Assembly: GCF_023701945.1 (NCBI RefSeq)
Contig: NZ_JABAEF010000029.1
Coordinates: forward strand, 1 to 56,055
Reading direction: 5' to 3'
Length of the DNA stretch: 56,055 nucleotides
Origin: Rhizobium sp. CG5
Lineage (GTDB): Bacteria > Pseudomonadota > Alphaproteobacteria > Rhizobiales > Rhizobiaceae
Shown: positions 15,798 to 25,117 of the stretch, one piece after another
Layout of the letters: every line of letters starts with the position of its first letter
Numbering within the stretch: position 1 is the stretch's first letter
Made by a program: the position numbers and the translations under genes
The notes under the pieces: model-generated
The model's input: the letters and a program-made list of their open reading frames with translations, nothing else
Told to the model about the DNA's origin: nothing
The model's database searches: none

Positions 15798-16136
15798 CGT
15801 ATACCGATATTCTTCTGTCCGATGCCGCTTCCTCTTGGGCGGGACCATGCCCGAGATCTGTGTGCGTTGCAACATGATCGGGCTTTGGCGGCGGCACCAT
15901 GCACAGCCAACAGCAAATGCCGCTCAATACCCGCGTGATCCAATGGCTGCAGCGGCGAAGTTTTTCCGCGACATTGTGGCCCCATCCCCCTGTGAAGACT
16001 GGACAGAATTCGATATCAAGCTTAGAACGCGCCCAATTGGCGGGGAATCTGTGGCTGCTTTGTGGCTGTCGCGGATTGGCCGTTTACGGGGGTAATGCGG
16101 TTTGTCGCAGCACTTTGCGAAGAGGATGGTTTAGCG
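15798..16136. other. intergenic leader between the EEP gene and petA
   Basis: No gene seen. The petABC promoter should lie here, but no clear consensus was placed. Bases 16006-16024 read GAATTCGATATCAAGCTTA, identical to a common cloning-vector polylinker segment (EcoRI-EcoRV-HindIII); natural coincidence and sequence artefact are both possible. Confidence 0.5.
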
Positions 16137-16715
16137 GTGAGCGAACACGATACGAATAGCGAAAGCATGGGCGAGCCCACTCGCCGCGATTTCCTTTATT
16201 TGACGACCGGCATGGCCGGCGCGGTGGGCGCGGTCTCGGTTGCCTGGCCGTTCATCGACCAGATGCGGCCGGATGCCTCGACGCTGGCGCTGGGCTCGAT
16301 CGAAGTCGACGTTTCGGCGCTTGAGCCGGGCATGTCGCTGGTCATCAAATGGCGCGGCAAGCCGGTGTTCATCCGCAACCGCACCGACAAGGAAGTTGAA
16401 GAAGGCAAGCAGGTGCCGATCGCCGATCTCAAGGATCCGGTCGCCCGCAACGCCAATGCCGATGCTACCGCTGAAGCAACGGATCTCGCCCGCTCGGCCG
16501 GCGAAGGCAAGGAAAACTGGCTGGTGATGATTGGCGTCTGCACCCATCTGGGCTGCGTGCCGCTTGGCCAGGCCGGTGATTTCGGTGGCTGGTTCTGTCC
16601 CTGCCACGGCTCGCACTACGATACCGCGGGCCGTATTCGCAAAGGCCCGGCGCCGGAGAACCTGCCCGTTCCAACCTTTGCATTCGTGTCCGATACTGTG
16701 ATCAAGATCGGCTGA
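16137..16715 (+). CDS. petA: ubiquinol-cytochrome c reductase, Rieske iron-sulfur subunit
   Basis: A 192-residue Rieske subunit of the cytochrome bc1 complex. The start is GTG at 16137 with AGAGGA ten bases upstream, giving the usual N-terminus before a twin-arginine motif (TRRDFLYLTTG, about 17-27) and a membrane anchor, so it is exported folded by Tat. The cluster ligands are CTHLGC and CPCHGSHYD. It accepts electrons from ubiquinol at the periplasmic face and passes them to cytochrome c1. First gene of petABC, 14 bases before petB. Confidence 0.97.
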   Translation: MSEHDTNSESMGEPTRRDFLYLTTGMAGAVGAVSVAWPFIDQMRPDASTLALGSIEVDVSALEPGMSLVIKWRGKPVFIRNRTDKEVEEGKQVPIADLKDPVARNANADATAEATDLARSAGEGKENWLVMIGVCTHLGCVPLGQAGDFGGWFCPCHGSHYDTAGRIRKGPAPENLPVPTFAFVSDTVIKIG

Positions 16716-16729
16716 GGGGATAGAGAAAT

Positions 16730-17998
16730 ATGAGTGATCATTCTAGCTACCAGCCGTCGACCGGCCTGGAAAAATGGGTCGATGCGCGCCTGCCTTTGCC
16801 GCGCCTGGTCTATGACAGCTTCATCGCCTTTCCGGTGCCGCGCAATCTGAACTATGCCTATACCTTCGGCGCGATGCTGGCGGTCATGCTGGTCGTGCAG
16901 ATCCTGTCGGGCGTGGTTCTGGCCATGCACTATGCCGCCGAAACCACGGTCGCCTTCAACTCCGTCGAAAAGATCATGCGCGACGTCAACCACGGCTGGC
17001 TGCTGCGCTACATGCATGCCAACGGGGCGTCGTTCTTCTTCATCGCCGTTTATCTCCACATCGCCCGCGGCCTCTACTACGGCTCCTACAAGGCGCCGCG
17101 CGAAATCCTGTGGATCCTCGGCGTGGTCATCTACCTCCTGATGATGGCAACCGGCTTCATGGGCTACGTTCTGCCCTGGGGTCAGATGTCCTTCTGGGGC
17201 GCGACCGTCATCACCGGCTTCTTCACCGCCTTCCCGCTGATCGGCGAGTGGATCCAGCAGTTCCTGCTCGGCGGCTTTGCGGTCGACAATCCGACGCTCA
17301 ACCGCTTCTTCTCGCTGCATTACCTGCTGCCCTTCATGATCGCCGGCGTCGTCATCCTGCATATCTGGGCCCTGCATGTCACCGGCCAGACCAACCCGAC
17401 CGGCGTCGAGGTGAAGTCGAAGACCGACACCGTGCCGTTCACCCCTTATGCGACCCTCAAGGATGCGTTCGGCGTGTCGATCTTCCTGATCGCCTATGCC
17501 TGGTTCATCTTCTACATGCCGAACTATCTCGGCCATCCCGACAACTACATCATGGCCGACCCGCTGAAGACCCCGGCGCATATCGTTCCTGAATGGTACT
17601 ACCTGCCGTTCTACGCCATGCTGCGCGCCATCACCTTCAACGTCTGGTTCATCGACTCGAAGCTTGGCGGCGTTCTGGTGATGTTCGGCTCGATCATCAT
17701 CCTGTTCTTCCTGCCCTGGCTCGACACGTCCAAGGTTCGCTCGGCCGTCTATCGCCCCTGGTACAAGCTGTTCTTCTGGTTGTTCGTCGTCGACTGCATC
17801 CTGCTCGGCTGGCTCGGCTCGCGTCAGCCGTCGGATCTCTACACGCTGATGGCGCAGTTCGGTACGCTTTACTACTTCGGCTTCTTCCTTGTGATCATGC
17901 CTCTGCTCGGCCTTTTCGAGACACCGCGGCGCGTTCCCAATTCGATTACCGAGGCAGTGCTTGAAAAAAGCGGCAAGTCTGCCGGCGCAAGCGCCTGA
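16730..17998 (+). CDS. petB: cytochrome b of the bc1 complex
   Basis: A 422-residue integral membrane protein with eight to nine hydrophobic helices. Heme-ligand histidines lie in the second helix region (GWLLRYMHANGASFFF, VYLHIARGLYY) and fourth (YLLPFMIAGVVILHIWALHV). The quinol-site motif PEWY is present (HIVPEWYYLPFY). It forms the quinol oxidation and reduction sites of complex III. It is a stand-alone cytochrome b, not the b-c1 fusion found in Bradyrhizobium. petC follows 25 bases after the stop. Confidence 0.97.
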   Translation: MSDHSSYQPSTGLEKWVDARLPLPRLVYDSFIAFPVPRNLNYAYTFGAMLAVMLVVQILSGVVLAMHYAAETTVAFNSVEKIMRDVNHGWLLRYMHANGASFFFIAVYLHIARGLYYGSYKAPREILWILGVVIYLLMMATGFMGYVLPWGQMSFWGATVITGFFTAFPLIGEWIQQFLLGGFAVDNPTLNRFFSLHYLLPFMIAGVVILHIWALHVTGQTNPTGVEVKSKTDTVPFTPYATLKDAFGVSIFLIAYAWFIFYMPNYLGHPDNYIMADPLKTPAHIVPEWYYLPFYAMLRAITFNVWFIDSKLGGVLVMFGSIIILFFLPWLDTSKVRSAVYRPWYKLFFWLFVVDCILLGWLGSRQPSDLYTLMAQFGTLYYFGFFLVIMPLLGLFETPRRVPNSITEAVLEKSGKSAGASA

Positions 17999-18023
17999 TT
18001 GCTGCGATAGAGGGAAAACACAG

Positions 18024-18902
18024 ATGAAAAAGCTTGTTACAAGCATCGCTCTGATCGCGGCTCTCACCGGGTTCGGCGCCGCCACAGCGGTTGCCGAGGA
18101 AGGACATGATCTCGCCGAGGCCACGCACCATGCAGCCGCTTTGGGCCACTATCCGATCCTCAAGCCGCACAATCTCGACTGGAGCTTTGCCGGCCCGTTC
18201 GGCAAATTTGACAAGGCCCAGCTGCAGCGCGGCCTGAAGGTCTACAAGGAAGTCTGCTCGGCCTGTCATTCGATGAAGCTGGTGCCCTTCCGCATGCTGG
18301 AAAACCTCGGCTATTCGGCTGATCAGGTGAAGGCCTTCTCGGCCGAGTATGAAGTCCAGGACGGTCCGAACGCGGATGGCGAGATGTACACCCGCAAGGC
18401 TGTCGCCTCCGACTACTTCCCGTCGCCGTTCCCGAACAAGGAAGCAGCGGCTGCGGCCAATGGCGGGGCTGCCCCGCCGGACTTCTCCCTGATTGCCAAG
18501 GCCCGTGGCGTGGAGCGCGGTTTCCCGCTTTTCATCTTCGACATCTTCACCCAGTACCAGGAAGGCGGCCCGGATTATATCTACTCGCTGCTGACCGGTT
18601 ATGTGGAGCCGCCGGAAGGCGTGCAGGTGGCGGAAGGCACGCATTTCAACCCGTATTTCAGCGGTGCTGCAGCCCTTGCCATGGCGCAGCCGATCTCTGA
18701 CGATCAGGTGACCTATGACGACGGTTCGCCGCAGACCCTGGACCAATATGCCAAGGACGTCTCGGCCTTCCTGATGTGGGCTGCCGAGCCGCATCTGGAA
18801 GACCGCAAGCGCACCGGCTTCATGGTCATGGTGTTCCTGGTGATCTTCTCGTCGCTGGTCTATCTCACCAAGAAATCGGTGTATTCCAACAAGGAACACT
18901 GA
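18024..18902 (+). CDS. petC: cytochrome c1
   Basis: A 292-residue cytochrome c1. The start at 18024 gives a clean signal peptide (MKKLVTSIALIAALTGFGAA, cleaved near AVAEE). Heme attachment is CSACH near residue 78, the axial Met lies in the later GAAALAMAQPISD segment, and a C-terminal membrane anchor (MVMVFLVIFSSLVYL) precedes KKSVYSNKEH. It takes electrons from the Rieske protein to soluble cytochrome c. Last gene of the operon; an intrinsic terminator follows. Confidence 0.97.
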   Translation: MKKLVTSIALIAALTGFGAATAVAEEGHDLAEATHHAAALGHYPILKPHNLDWSFAGPFGKFDKAQLQRGLKVYKEVCSACHSMKLVPFRMLENLGYSADQVKAFSAEYEVQDGPNADGEMYTRKAVASDYFPSPFPNKEAAAAANGGAAPPDFSLIAKARGVERGFPLFIFDIFTQYQEGGPDYIYSLLTGYVEPPEGVQVAEGTHFNPYFSGAAALAMAQPISDDQVTYDDGSPQTLDQYAKDVSAFLMWAAEPHLEDRKRTGFMVMVFLVIFSSLVYLTKKSVYSNKEH

Positions 18903-18924
18903 GCTTTTTCAGCAGACACTTTTG

Positions 18925-18955
18925 AAAAAGGCGGCCTTCGACGGTCGCCTTTTTT
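18925..18955 (+). terminator. intrinsic terminator of petABC
   Basis: AAAAAGGCGGCC, loop TTCGAC, then GGTCGCC and six T form a stem with a single mismatch and a good T-run 20-50 bases after the petC stop. Confidence 0.9.
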
Positions 18956-18986
18956 GTTGCCATTGGTACGGTCTGCCGGTTCCTCG

Positions 18987-19319
18987 CTACATCAGAATAT
19001 TGGCAAATTCCCGTTCGCAGGCCAGACGATCCAGCGGTCCGAGCGCGCCAAGCCGGCGTAGGATCAGCTCGTTGGGAATCGTCGCCAGGCGCCAGCGCAC
19101 GACGCAGGCTTGTGGAAGGTTGGCAGCTTCCAGATCCGCCAGCAGAACATCGCTCGGCCAGGACGAGGCCTTGGCGGTGGTGACCATGGCCACGACGGTG
19201 GCGTTGTTGCGCTCATTGAAACCGGGACCGGACAGGACAACGGCCGGCCGTCGTTTCAGGACGGGTATATCGGCAAAGGGAAACGGCACGACGATCGTCT
19301 CGTACCGCTCACAGATCAC
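18987..19319 (-). CDS. type II toxin, PemK/MazF family
   Basis: A 110-residue toxin beginning with GTG. The N-terminal strands ETIVVPFPFADIPVLKRRPAVVLS match the MazF/PemK barrel with its RPAVVLS segment; ATVVAMVTTAK and LPQACVVRWRLATIPNELI follow, as in this family of mRNA interferases. It overlaps the upstream partner by 11 bases (GTG ... TGA), a layout that couples translation. The pair sits in the gap between the petABC terminator and apt, i.e. between two core loci. Expected to cleave RNA in the cytoplasm; substrate specificity unknown. Confidence 0.85.
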   Translation of the reverse strand: MICERYETIVVPFPFADIPVLKRRPAVVLSGPGFNERNNATVVAMVTTAKASSWPSDVLLADLEAANLPQACVVRWRLATIPNELILRRLGALGPLDRLACEREFANILM

Positions 19320-19662
19320 GGAATGCCTCGTCGTCTTCCTTGCTGTCCCATTCAGGAAACAGGCTGGCGATATTGCGAAGATAGTCGTCCGACATGCGCA
19401 CTTCCCGGAGCGAAATGACTTCGCCGCGCCTGGTCCTGTACCACTCGCTCCAGATTTCTTTCATGCTGCCGTCTGGTCGAATGGCATCGGTCGGCCTGCC
19501 GTCCTTGCCCGTCTTCATGCGGACCCATCGGCCGATCACGCCGTCGGCTTCGAGGTGAATGCCTTCCTCGGCACGCATGGTGCGGAGCCTGGTCTGCAGT
19601 TCGATGCTGTCCACGTGTTTGAACCAGATGGCGGTATCGGCAATTTTGATGCGGGGTTCCAC
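19309..19662 (-). CDS. putative antitoxin partner of the MazF-like toxin
   Basis: A 117-residue acidic protein starting with GTG (19662) behind GGAGA. It is not a MazE/AbrB or ribbon-helix-helix protein by eye; the N-terminal half is beta-like with DTAIWFKHVDSIELQTRL, the middle is basic (GRWVRMKTGKDGRP), and the C-terminal helix (SDDYLRNIASLFPEWDSKED) is acidic and suited to wrapping a toxin. The antitoxin role rests on position (first gene, 11-base overlap) and this tail. The family name is not recognised. Confidence 0.65.
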   Translation of the reverse strand: MEPRIKIADTAIWFKHVDSIELQTRLRTMRAEEGIHLEADGVIGRWVRMKTGKDGRPTDAIRPDGSMKEIWSEWYRTRRGEVISLREVRMSDDYLRNIASLFPEWDSKEDDEAFRDL

Positions 19663-19690
19663 GGCGCGCTCTCCAAGCGTGTTGGTGAGG

Positions 19691-19732
19691 GGTGCATAGG
19701 GGGTACTCTATATGCGCTCCATCCCCTGTCAA
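19691..19732 (-). promoter_or_regulatory. candidate promoter and dyad of the MazF-like operon
   Basis: A perfect TTGACA (19727-19732, minus strand) is followed after 16 bases by a weak TAGAGT. Over that region lies GCATAG on one side and CTATATGC on the other (19694-19714), an imperfect dyad suited to autorepression. The -10 call is weak. Confidence 0.4.
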
Positions 19733-19831
19733 TCCCCTCCACTCGACACCGAAATTGATCGTCGCAGGGATGGACATTGCCTAAGCGAAGGGTCAATTTG
19801 CGCCCGAATCCTCATCACCTCACGGACCATC

Positions 19832-20377
19832 ATGAGCCCCGAAGCACAGACTTACCTCCTCGATTCCATCCGCTCCATTCCCGATTATCCGAAGCCCGGA
19901 ATCGTGTTTCGCGATATCACCACGCTGCTGGGCAATGCGCGGGCGTTTCGCAGGGCGGTGGATGAGCTGGTGCAGCCCTATGTGGGTCTGAAGATCGACA
20001 AGATCGCCGGCATGGAGGCGCGCGGCTTCATCCTGGGCGGGGCGGTGGCGCATCAGCTGTCGGCCGGTTTCGTGCCGATCCGCAAGAAGGGCAAGCTGCC
20101 GCACACCACCGTGCGCATTGCCTACAGCCTGGAATATGGCGTCGACGAGATGGAGATGCATGTCGATGCGGTGCAGCCGGGCGAGAAGGTCATCCTGGTC
20201 GACGACCTGATCGCCACCGGCGGCACGGCGGTCGGCGCCGTGCAGCTTTTGCGGCAGATCGGCGCCGATGTGGTTTCTGCCTGCTTCGTCATCGACCTGC
20301 CGGATCTCGGCGGCCGCAAGAAACTCGAGGCGCTGGGTGTCGAAGTGCGCACGCTGGTCGAGTTTTCCGGCCACTGA
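19832..20377 (+). CDS. apt: adenine phosphoribosyltransferase
   Basis: A 181-residue enzyme that makes AMP from adenine and PRPP in purine salvage. The start at 19832 gives MSPEAQTYLLDSIRSIPDYP and the standard length; a longer frame upstream has no homology. Motifs: PGIVFRDITTLL (about 21-32), GMEARGFILGGAVA, the RKKGKLP loop and the PRPP-binding VILVDDLIATGGTA (about 121-134). Promoter region is shared with the divergent toxin-antitoxin operon. Confidence 0.97.
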   Translation: MSPEAQTYLLDSIRSIPDYPKPGIVFRDITTLLGNARAFRRAVDELVQPYVGLKIDKIAGMEARGFILGGAVAHQLSAGFVPIRKKGKLPHTTVRIAYSLEYGVDEMEMHVDAVQPGEKVILVDDLIATGGTAVGAVQLLRQIGADVVSACFVIDLPDLGGRKKLEALGVEVRTLVEFSGH

Positions 20378-20428
20378 GGTTTAGACCCCGTGGCGTTCCG
20401 CGAGAGGGGCGGGCGCCTCGACCAACCC

Positions 20429-20596
20429 TTAGGGTTTGGAAATACCCTTATTGGTCTTGTCGGACTCTTTAGTCTTTGCAGGCGTCGCAGCGTCGCCCTT
20501 GCCTTCGCGTGCATGGGCTTCCGGTCCAGCCACGATAACGCGGTGATCGGTGTCGACCTTGGCATCCGCCTCGGCCTGTCGCTTGTCCTTGTGCAT
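20429..20596 (-). CDS. small charged hypothetical protein
   Basis: A 55-residue, Lys/Asp/Glu/Ala-rich protein (MHKDKRQAEADAKVDTDHRV ... SDKTNKGISKP). GGGAGA lies six to eight bases before the ATG. Composition suggests an unstructured polypeptide; function unknown. It stands between apt and the LysE exporter and is transcribed away from apt on the other strand. Confidence 0.55.
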   Translation of the reverse strand: MHKDKRQAEADAKVDTDHRVIVAGPEAHAREGKGDAATPAKTKESDKTNKGISKP

Positions 20597-20663
20597 GGTC
20601 GTCTCCCGTTGTTGTGACTGAGGGGAGAACGGCAGCAAGGCCGAACGGTTCCATGCCGGGTTC

Positions 20664-21275
20664 TCATCGTCCGGCCAGGGCCAGACGGATGCCGAGCAGC
20701 AGGAAGCCGGCGGCAAAGATCCGGCGGATCAGCACGGTCAGCTGCGGACGGGACAGGACTTTGTCGCGGGCCATGGCGGCGAAGGTGCCGTAGAGGGCGA
20801 AGATCACGAAGGTCATCACCATGAAGGCGAGGCTGTAGCCGGTCATGGCCGCAAGGGCGCCGGGATCGTCCGGATGGACGAATTGCGGCAGCAGCGCCAG
20901 GAAGAAGATCGACAGTTTCGGGTTCAGCAGGTTGATCAGCACGGCATGGCGGATGATCTTGGCGGCCCCCTGCTGTCTGGTTTCGCCGGGAGGCGCAAGC
21001 AGAGACGTGTCGCGCCAGACCGAAATGGCCATCCAGATCAGGTAGAGCGCGCCGGCGAGCTTCAGGATGTTGAAGGCGGTGTCGCTGGTGGCCAGAAGTG
21101 CTGCCAGTCCGACCATGGCGGCCGCCATGTGCGGCACGATGCCGAGCGTGCAGCCGAAGGCGGCGACGATCGCGGTCGCCCGTCCCTGGGCGAGACCCAT
21201 GGCGATGGTGTAGAGGGCGCCGGTTCCCGGCGTGGCGATGACGATCAGGGATGTCAGGGTGAATTCCAAAAGCAT
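20664..21275 (-). CDS. LysE/RhtB family amino-acid exporter
   Basis: A 203-residue inner-membrane protein with about six hydrophobic segments. The N-terminal MLLEFTLTSLIVIATPGTGALY, the GRATAIVAAFGCTLGIVPHM loop and NLLNPKLSIFFLALLPQFV in the middle are typical of the family, whose members export amino acids such as lysine, threonine or homoserine lactones. The start is placed at 21275, not further upstream, because the membrane domain begins directly. The AraC regulator lies just upstream on the same strand and is a natural regulator. Confidence 0.9.
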   Translation of the reverse strand: MLLEFTLTSLIVIATPGTGALYTIAMGLAQGRATAIVAAFGCTLGIVPHMAAAMVGLAALLATSDTAFNILKLAGALYLIWMAISVWRDTSLLAPPGETRQQGAAKIIRHAVLINLLNPKLSIFFLALLPQFVHPDDPGALAAMTGYSLAFMVMTFVIFALYGTFAAMARDKVLSRPQLTVLIRRIFAAGFLLLGIRLALAGR

Positions 21276-21348
21276 GCTGTACGCTCCGTTTCTCTTCAGG
21301 AGACGATAGCGGGCGCGGCGGCCTGCGGTCTTGAACACAATTGCAGCG

Positions 21349-22146
21349 TCAACGCTGTCCGGCGAAGGCGGCCGGGGTGAGGCCGTAGCGGCGGCGGAAA
21401 TCGCGGGTCATGTGACTCTGGTCGGCATAACCGGCCTCAAAGGCGACGTCTGCGAGCGGACGGCCCGACCGGATGAGCGCGCGGGCACGGCTGGCGCGGC
21501 GCTGCATGAGATAGGCATGCGGCGTCAGGCCGTAATGGGCGGCAAAGGCGCGCAGTACCTGGAAGCGGCTGAGACCCGCCTCGTCGGCCATCAGGGCCAG
21601 GCTGAGATCTGCATCCGGCGCATCGTCGATCAGCGCCTTCACCCGTCTGAGGCCGGGATGCAAGGGGTCGGCCAGGCAGGTGCTCCTTGCGGACAGCAGA
21701 CCGGCCGTCAGGGTCAGCAGGGCTTCTTCGCCGGCCAGCGACGAGCGCTCGGACAGCCCGCGGTAGGCGTGGGCGAAGCGCTGGGCGATGCGGCGGTCGG
21801 AGAGCACGGGTGCGTGGAACTCCCCCTGGCCACCCGCCTCAGGATCGATGCCGTCTGCCAGCGAGCGCATGAGTGAAGGCTCGAGGTAGAGCATGCGCCA
21901 GCGGCGGTTCTCGTTGCGCAGCGGGCTGCCGTCATGGACCTCGCCGGGATTGACGGTGATGACGTCGCCGGCACCGGCCGTCACCTGGCCGCGGCCGGAG
22001 GCCGACAACTGGCCGCCGGCCTCGATCAGGCCGATGCCGAATTCGTCATGGCTATGGCGCGGAAAGGCATGCGCCGTGTCGGCCAGCACGGCGCGCAGGC
22101 CGGGCTGGATGGTCTCGACAACGCGAAAGCCGGTCTGCGCCGCCAT
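21349..22146 (-). CDS. AraC family transcriptional regulator
   Basis: A 265-residue regulator. The N-terminal cupin-like sensor (residues ~1-140: PRHSHDEFGIGLIEAGG and GDVITVNPGEVHDG) is followed by the double helix-turn-helix (DLSLALMADEAGLSRFQVLRAF, then PLADVAFEAGYADQSHMTRDF and FRRRYGLTPAAF). This AraC plus LysE-type exporter layout is frequent, with the regulator sensing the exported compound; that link is inference. It begins four bases after the glutathione peroxidase stop, so the two are probably co-transcribed. Confidence 0.92.
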   Translation of the reverse strand: MAAQTGFRVVETIQPGLRAVLADTAHAFPRHSHDEFGIGLIEAGGQLSASGRGQVTAGAGDVITVNPGEVHDGSPLRNENRRWRMLYLEPSLMRSLADGIDPEAGGQGEFHAPVLSDRRIAQRFAHAYRGLSERSSLAGEEALLTLTAGLLSARSTCLADPLHPGLRRVKALIDDAPDADLSLALMADEAGLSRFQVLRAFAAHYGLTPHAYLMQRRASRARALIRSGRPLADVAFEAGYADQSHMTRDFRRRYGLTPAAFAGQR

Positions 22147-22150
22147 GGGT

Positions 22151-22630
22151 TCAGGCGCCGATCGCCTTGACGACATCCGGCTCGATGGCGGCGGGCGTGG
22201 TCGTCGGGGCATAGCGGGCGATCGGCACGCCGTCGCGGCCGATCAGGAATTTTGTGAAATTCCACTTGATCGCCTCGGTGCCGAGAATGCCGGGCTCTTC
22301 ATGGGTCAGGTATTTGTAGAGCGGATGGGCGCCGTCGCCGTTGACCTCGATTTTCGAGAACAGCGGGAAGCTGACCTTGAAGGTCAGGTCGCAGAAGGTG
22401 GCGATCTCGGCGTCGCTGCCTTTTTCCTGGGCGCCGAACTGGTTGCAGGGGAAGGCCAGCACGGTGAGATCGTCCGGATATTTGTCCTGCAATTCCTGCA
22501 GGCCTTCGTATTGCGGGGTGAAGCCGCAGGCGCTGGCAGTGTTGACGATCAGCAGCACCTTGCCGGAAAATTCCGAGAGGTTTCGGCTCTTGCCGCGGAT
22601 GTCGGTGGCCTGGAAATCATAAACGTTCAT
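22151..22630 (-). CDS. glutathione peroxidase family protein
   Basis: A 159-residue thioredoxin-fold peroxidase. The peroxidatic residue is Cys in NTASACGFTPQY (about 31-42), where animal enzymes have selenocysteine; the partners Gln and Trp lie in LAFPCNQFGAQE and IKWNFTKFLIGRDG. It reduces peroxides in the cytoplasm, in bacteria generally with thioredoxin or glutathione. The start MNVYDFQATD at 22630 gives the standard length. It is 14 bases downstream of a MaoC-like gene. Confidence 0.93.
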   Translation of the reverse strand: MNVYDFQATDIRGKSRNLSEFSGKVLLIVNTASACGFTPQYEGLQELQDKYPDDLTVLAFPCNQFGAQEKGSDAEIATFCDLTFKVSFPLFSKIEVNGDGAHPLYKYLTHEEPGILGTEAIKWNFTKFLIGRDGVPIARYAPTTTPAAIEPDVVKAIGA

Positions 22631-22644
22631 GGGTCTGTCCTTGC

Positions 22645-23106
22645 CTATTCGAATTCCAAAAGTGCTGCGGTGAAGCGCATCACCGGCTCGCCATTCTGGT
22701 TGGTGCCCTCGTTGCGGCTGTGGTTCAGGATCCAGCCCGGCCGGGAGGCGAGCGGGCGGCTCTCCAGCATGGTCACCGTATAGGTGATGGTGTCGCCGGC
22801 ATAGACCGGTTTCAGCCATTGCAGATCCTTGAAGCCGGGCGAGGGGCCGACTTTCGGCGGTGCCACGCCCTCTTTCATCAGCCGTGCGCTTTCCGCGGTC
22901 CAGTAATCGACGAAACAGCGCATCCATTCCGCGCAGGTGTGCCAGCCCGAGGCGCAGAGCGCACCGAAGACATACGATTTGGCGGCCTCCTCGTCCATAT
23001 GGAAGGGCTGCGGATCAAATTTCGTGGCGAAGCGGATGATGCTTTCGGCGGTGAACTGTTTCTGGCCGACGGTGAAGCTGTGGCCGGCAGGGTAGAGCTC
23101 GATCAT
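22645..23106 (-). CDS. MaoC-like dehydratase family protein (second of pair)
   Basis: A 153-residue hot-dog fold protein. The hydratase segment TKFDPQPFHMDEEAAKS (with the family Asp and His) and GWHTCAEWMRCF are present, followed by LKPVYAGDTITYTVTML and LNHSRNEGTNQNGEPVM. A GTG at 23112 would overlap the previous stop by four bases and is also possible. It resembles its neighbour at 23109-23579; the two may form a heterodimeric enoyl-CoA-type hydratase. The substrate is unknown. Confidence 0.85.
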   Translation of the reverse strand: MIELYPAGHSFTVGQKQFTAESIIRFATKFDPQPFHMDEEAAKSYVFGALCASGWHTCAEWMRCFVDYWTAESARLMKEGVAPPKVGPSPGFKDLQWLKPVYAGDTITYTVTMLESRPLASRPGWILNHSRNEGTNQNGEPVMRFTAALLEFE

Positions 23107-23108
23107 TT

Positions 23109-23579
23109 TCACGCGGCTTCACCCTCGACTGTCCGGCGGCGGAACATGATGGCGTTCTTCGACATCAGCACCGTTTCGCCGCGCTGGTTTTCGAGCTCGT
23201 GGCGAAAGTTGACGATGCCGATCTGCGGGCGCGAGCGCAGCGGCCTTGCGGCCTCGACGATCGAGCGGCCGGAGAGCGTGTCGCCGGCCAGCGCCGGCTT
23301 TTTCCATTCCATGACATCGATGCCGGGGGCCCCTTCCGAGGCAGACGTCAGCAGATAGGACTCGATCATCATGCGCATGAACATGGCGCTGGTGTGCCAG
23401 CCCGAGGCGGAGAGGCCGCCGAGAATGCTGGCGGCGCCAGCTTTTTCCGACAGATGCATCGGCTGCGGGTCGAATTCCTGCGCGAATTCGATGATTTCAT
23501 CCGCCTGGGCGGTCTTCGGGCCAAGATCGAAGATCCGGCCGGGATGGAAATCCTCGAAATAGAGGGTGGGCGATGGCAT
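23109..23579 (-). CDS. MaoC-like dehydratase family protein (first of pair)
   Basis: A 156-residue hot-dog fold protein with QEFDPQPMHLSEKAG, GWHTSAMFMRMM, KPALAGDTLSGRS and HELENQRGETVLM, the same block order as its downstream paralogue. The Asp-His pair expected for hydration of the CoA thioester double bond is present. Its stop is within three bases of the next start, so the two are translated together. Paired MaoC genes of this kind are common in rhizobia; pathway unassigned. Confidence 0.85.
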   Translation of the reverse strand: MPSPTLYFEDFHPGRIFDLGPKTAQADEIIEFAQEFDPQPMHLSEKAGAASILGGLSASGWHTSAMFMRMMIESYLLTSASEGAPGIDVMEWKKPALAGDTLSGRSIVEAARPLRSRPQIGIVNFRHELENQRGETVLMSKNAIMFRRRTVEGEAA

Positions 23580-23680
23580 GCGGCGTGTCCTCGTTTGCTT
23601 TTCGGCGCAGAATGGCCGCCCACGGAGCTAAATTCAAGGAGTGGCGATTACCACTTGCGCATTGAGCGGCAGAAACGAAA

Positions 23681-23705
23681 AACGCCGCGATCGGATCGCG
23701 GCGTT
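23681..23705 (-). terminator. intrinsic terminator of ychF
   Basis: AACGCCGCGATC, one base, then its exact reverse complement (12-bp stem). On the minus strand it is followed by a run of T broken by one C, about 25 bases after the ychF stop. Confidence 0.85.
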
Positions 23706-23730
23706 GCTGTCTCTGGCCGGCTGTGGCGGC

Positions 23731-24834
<1,104 letters not shown>

Positions 24835-25117
24835 GGCCTGAAACCCTGTCCTGGTAGAATTCGTTTGCAGTGCCTATGGGATAAGGGCGTGGCAAGGTCA
24901 AGGCTTGTGGGCGCAAAGCTGCGGATTCCGGGGTTGAGAGAGGATCGGATTTGCCCTAGATTTGCATCATCCACCGATTGCCGCTTTTGAAGGGCAACCG
25001 GCAGGACCCCTGACAATCGCAACCGGTCCGTCTTGCCATGGCTTCGTCATGCGGCTGGTTTACAGACCATTGGCCCGTTTGGCCCTTTCCGTTTACCCAG
25101 TCGTCGCGGAGCATCCG

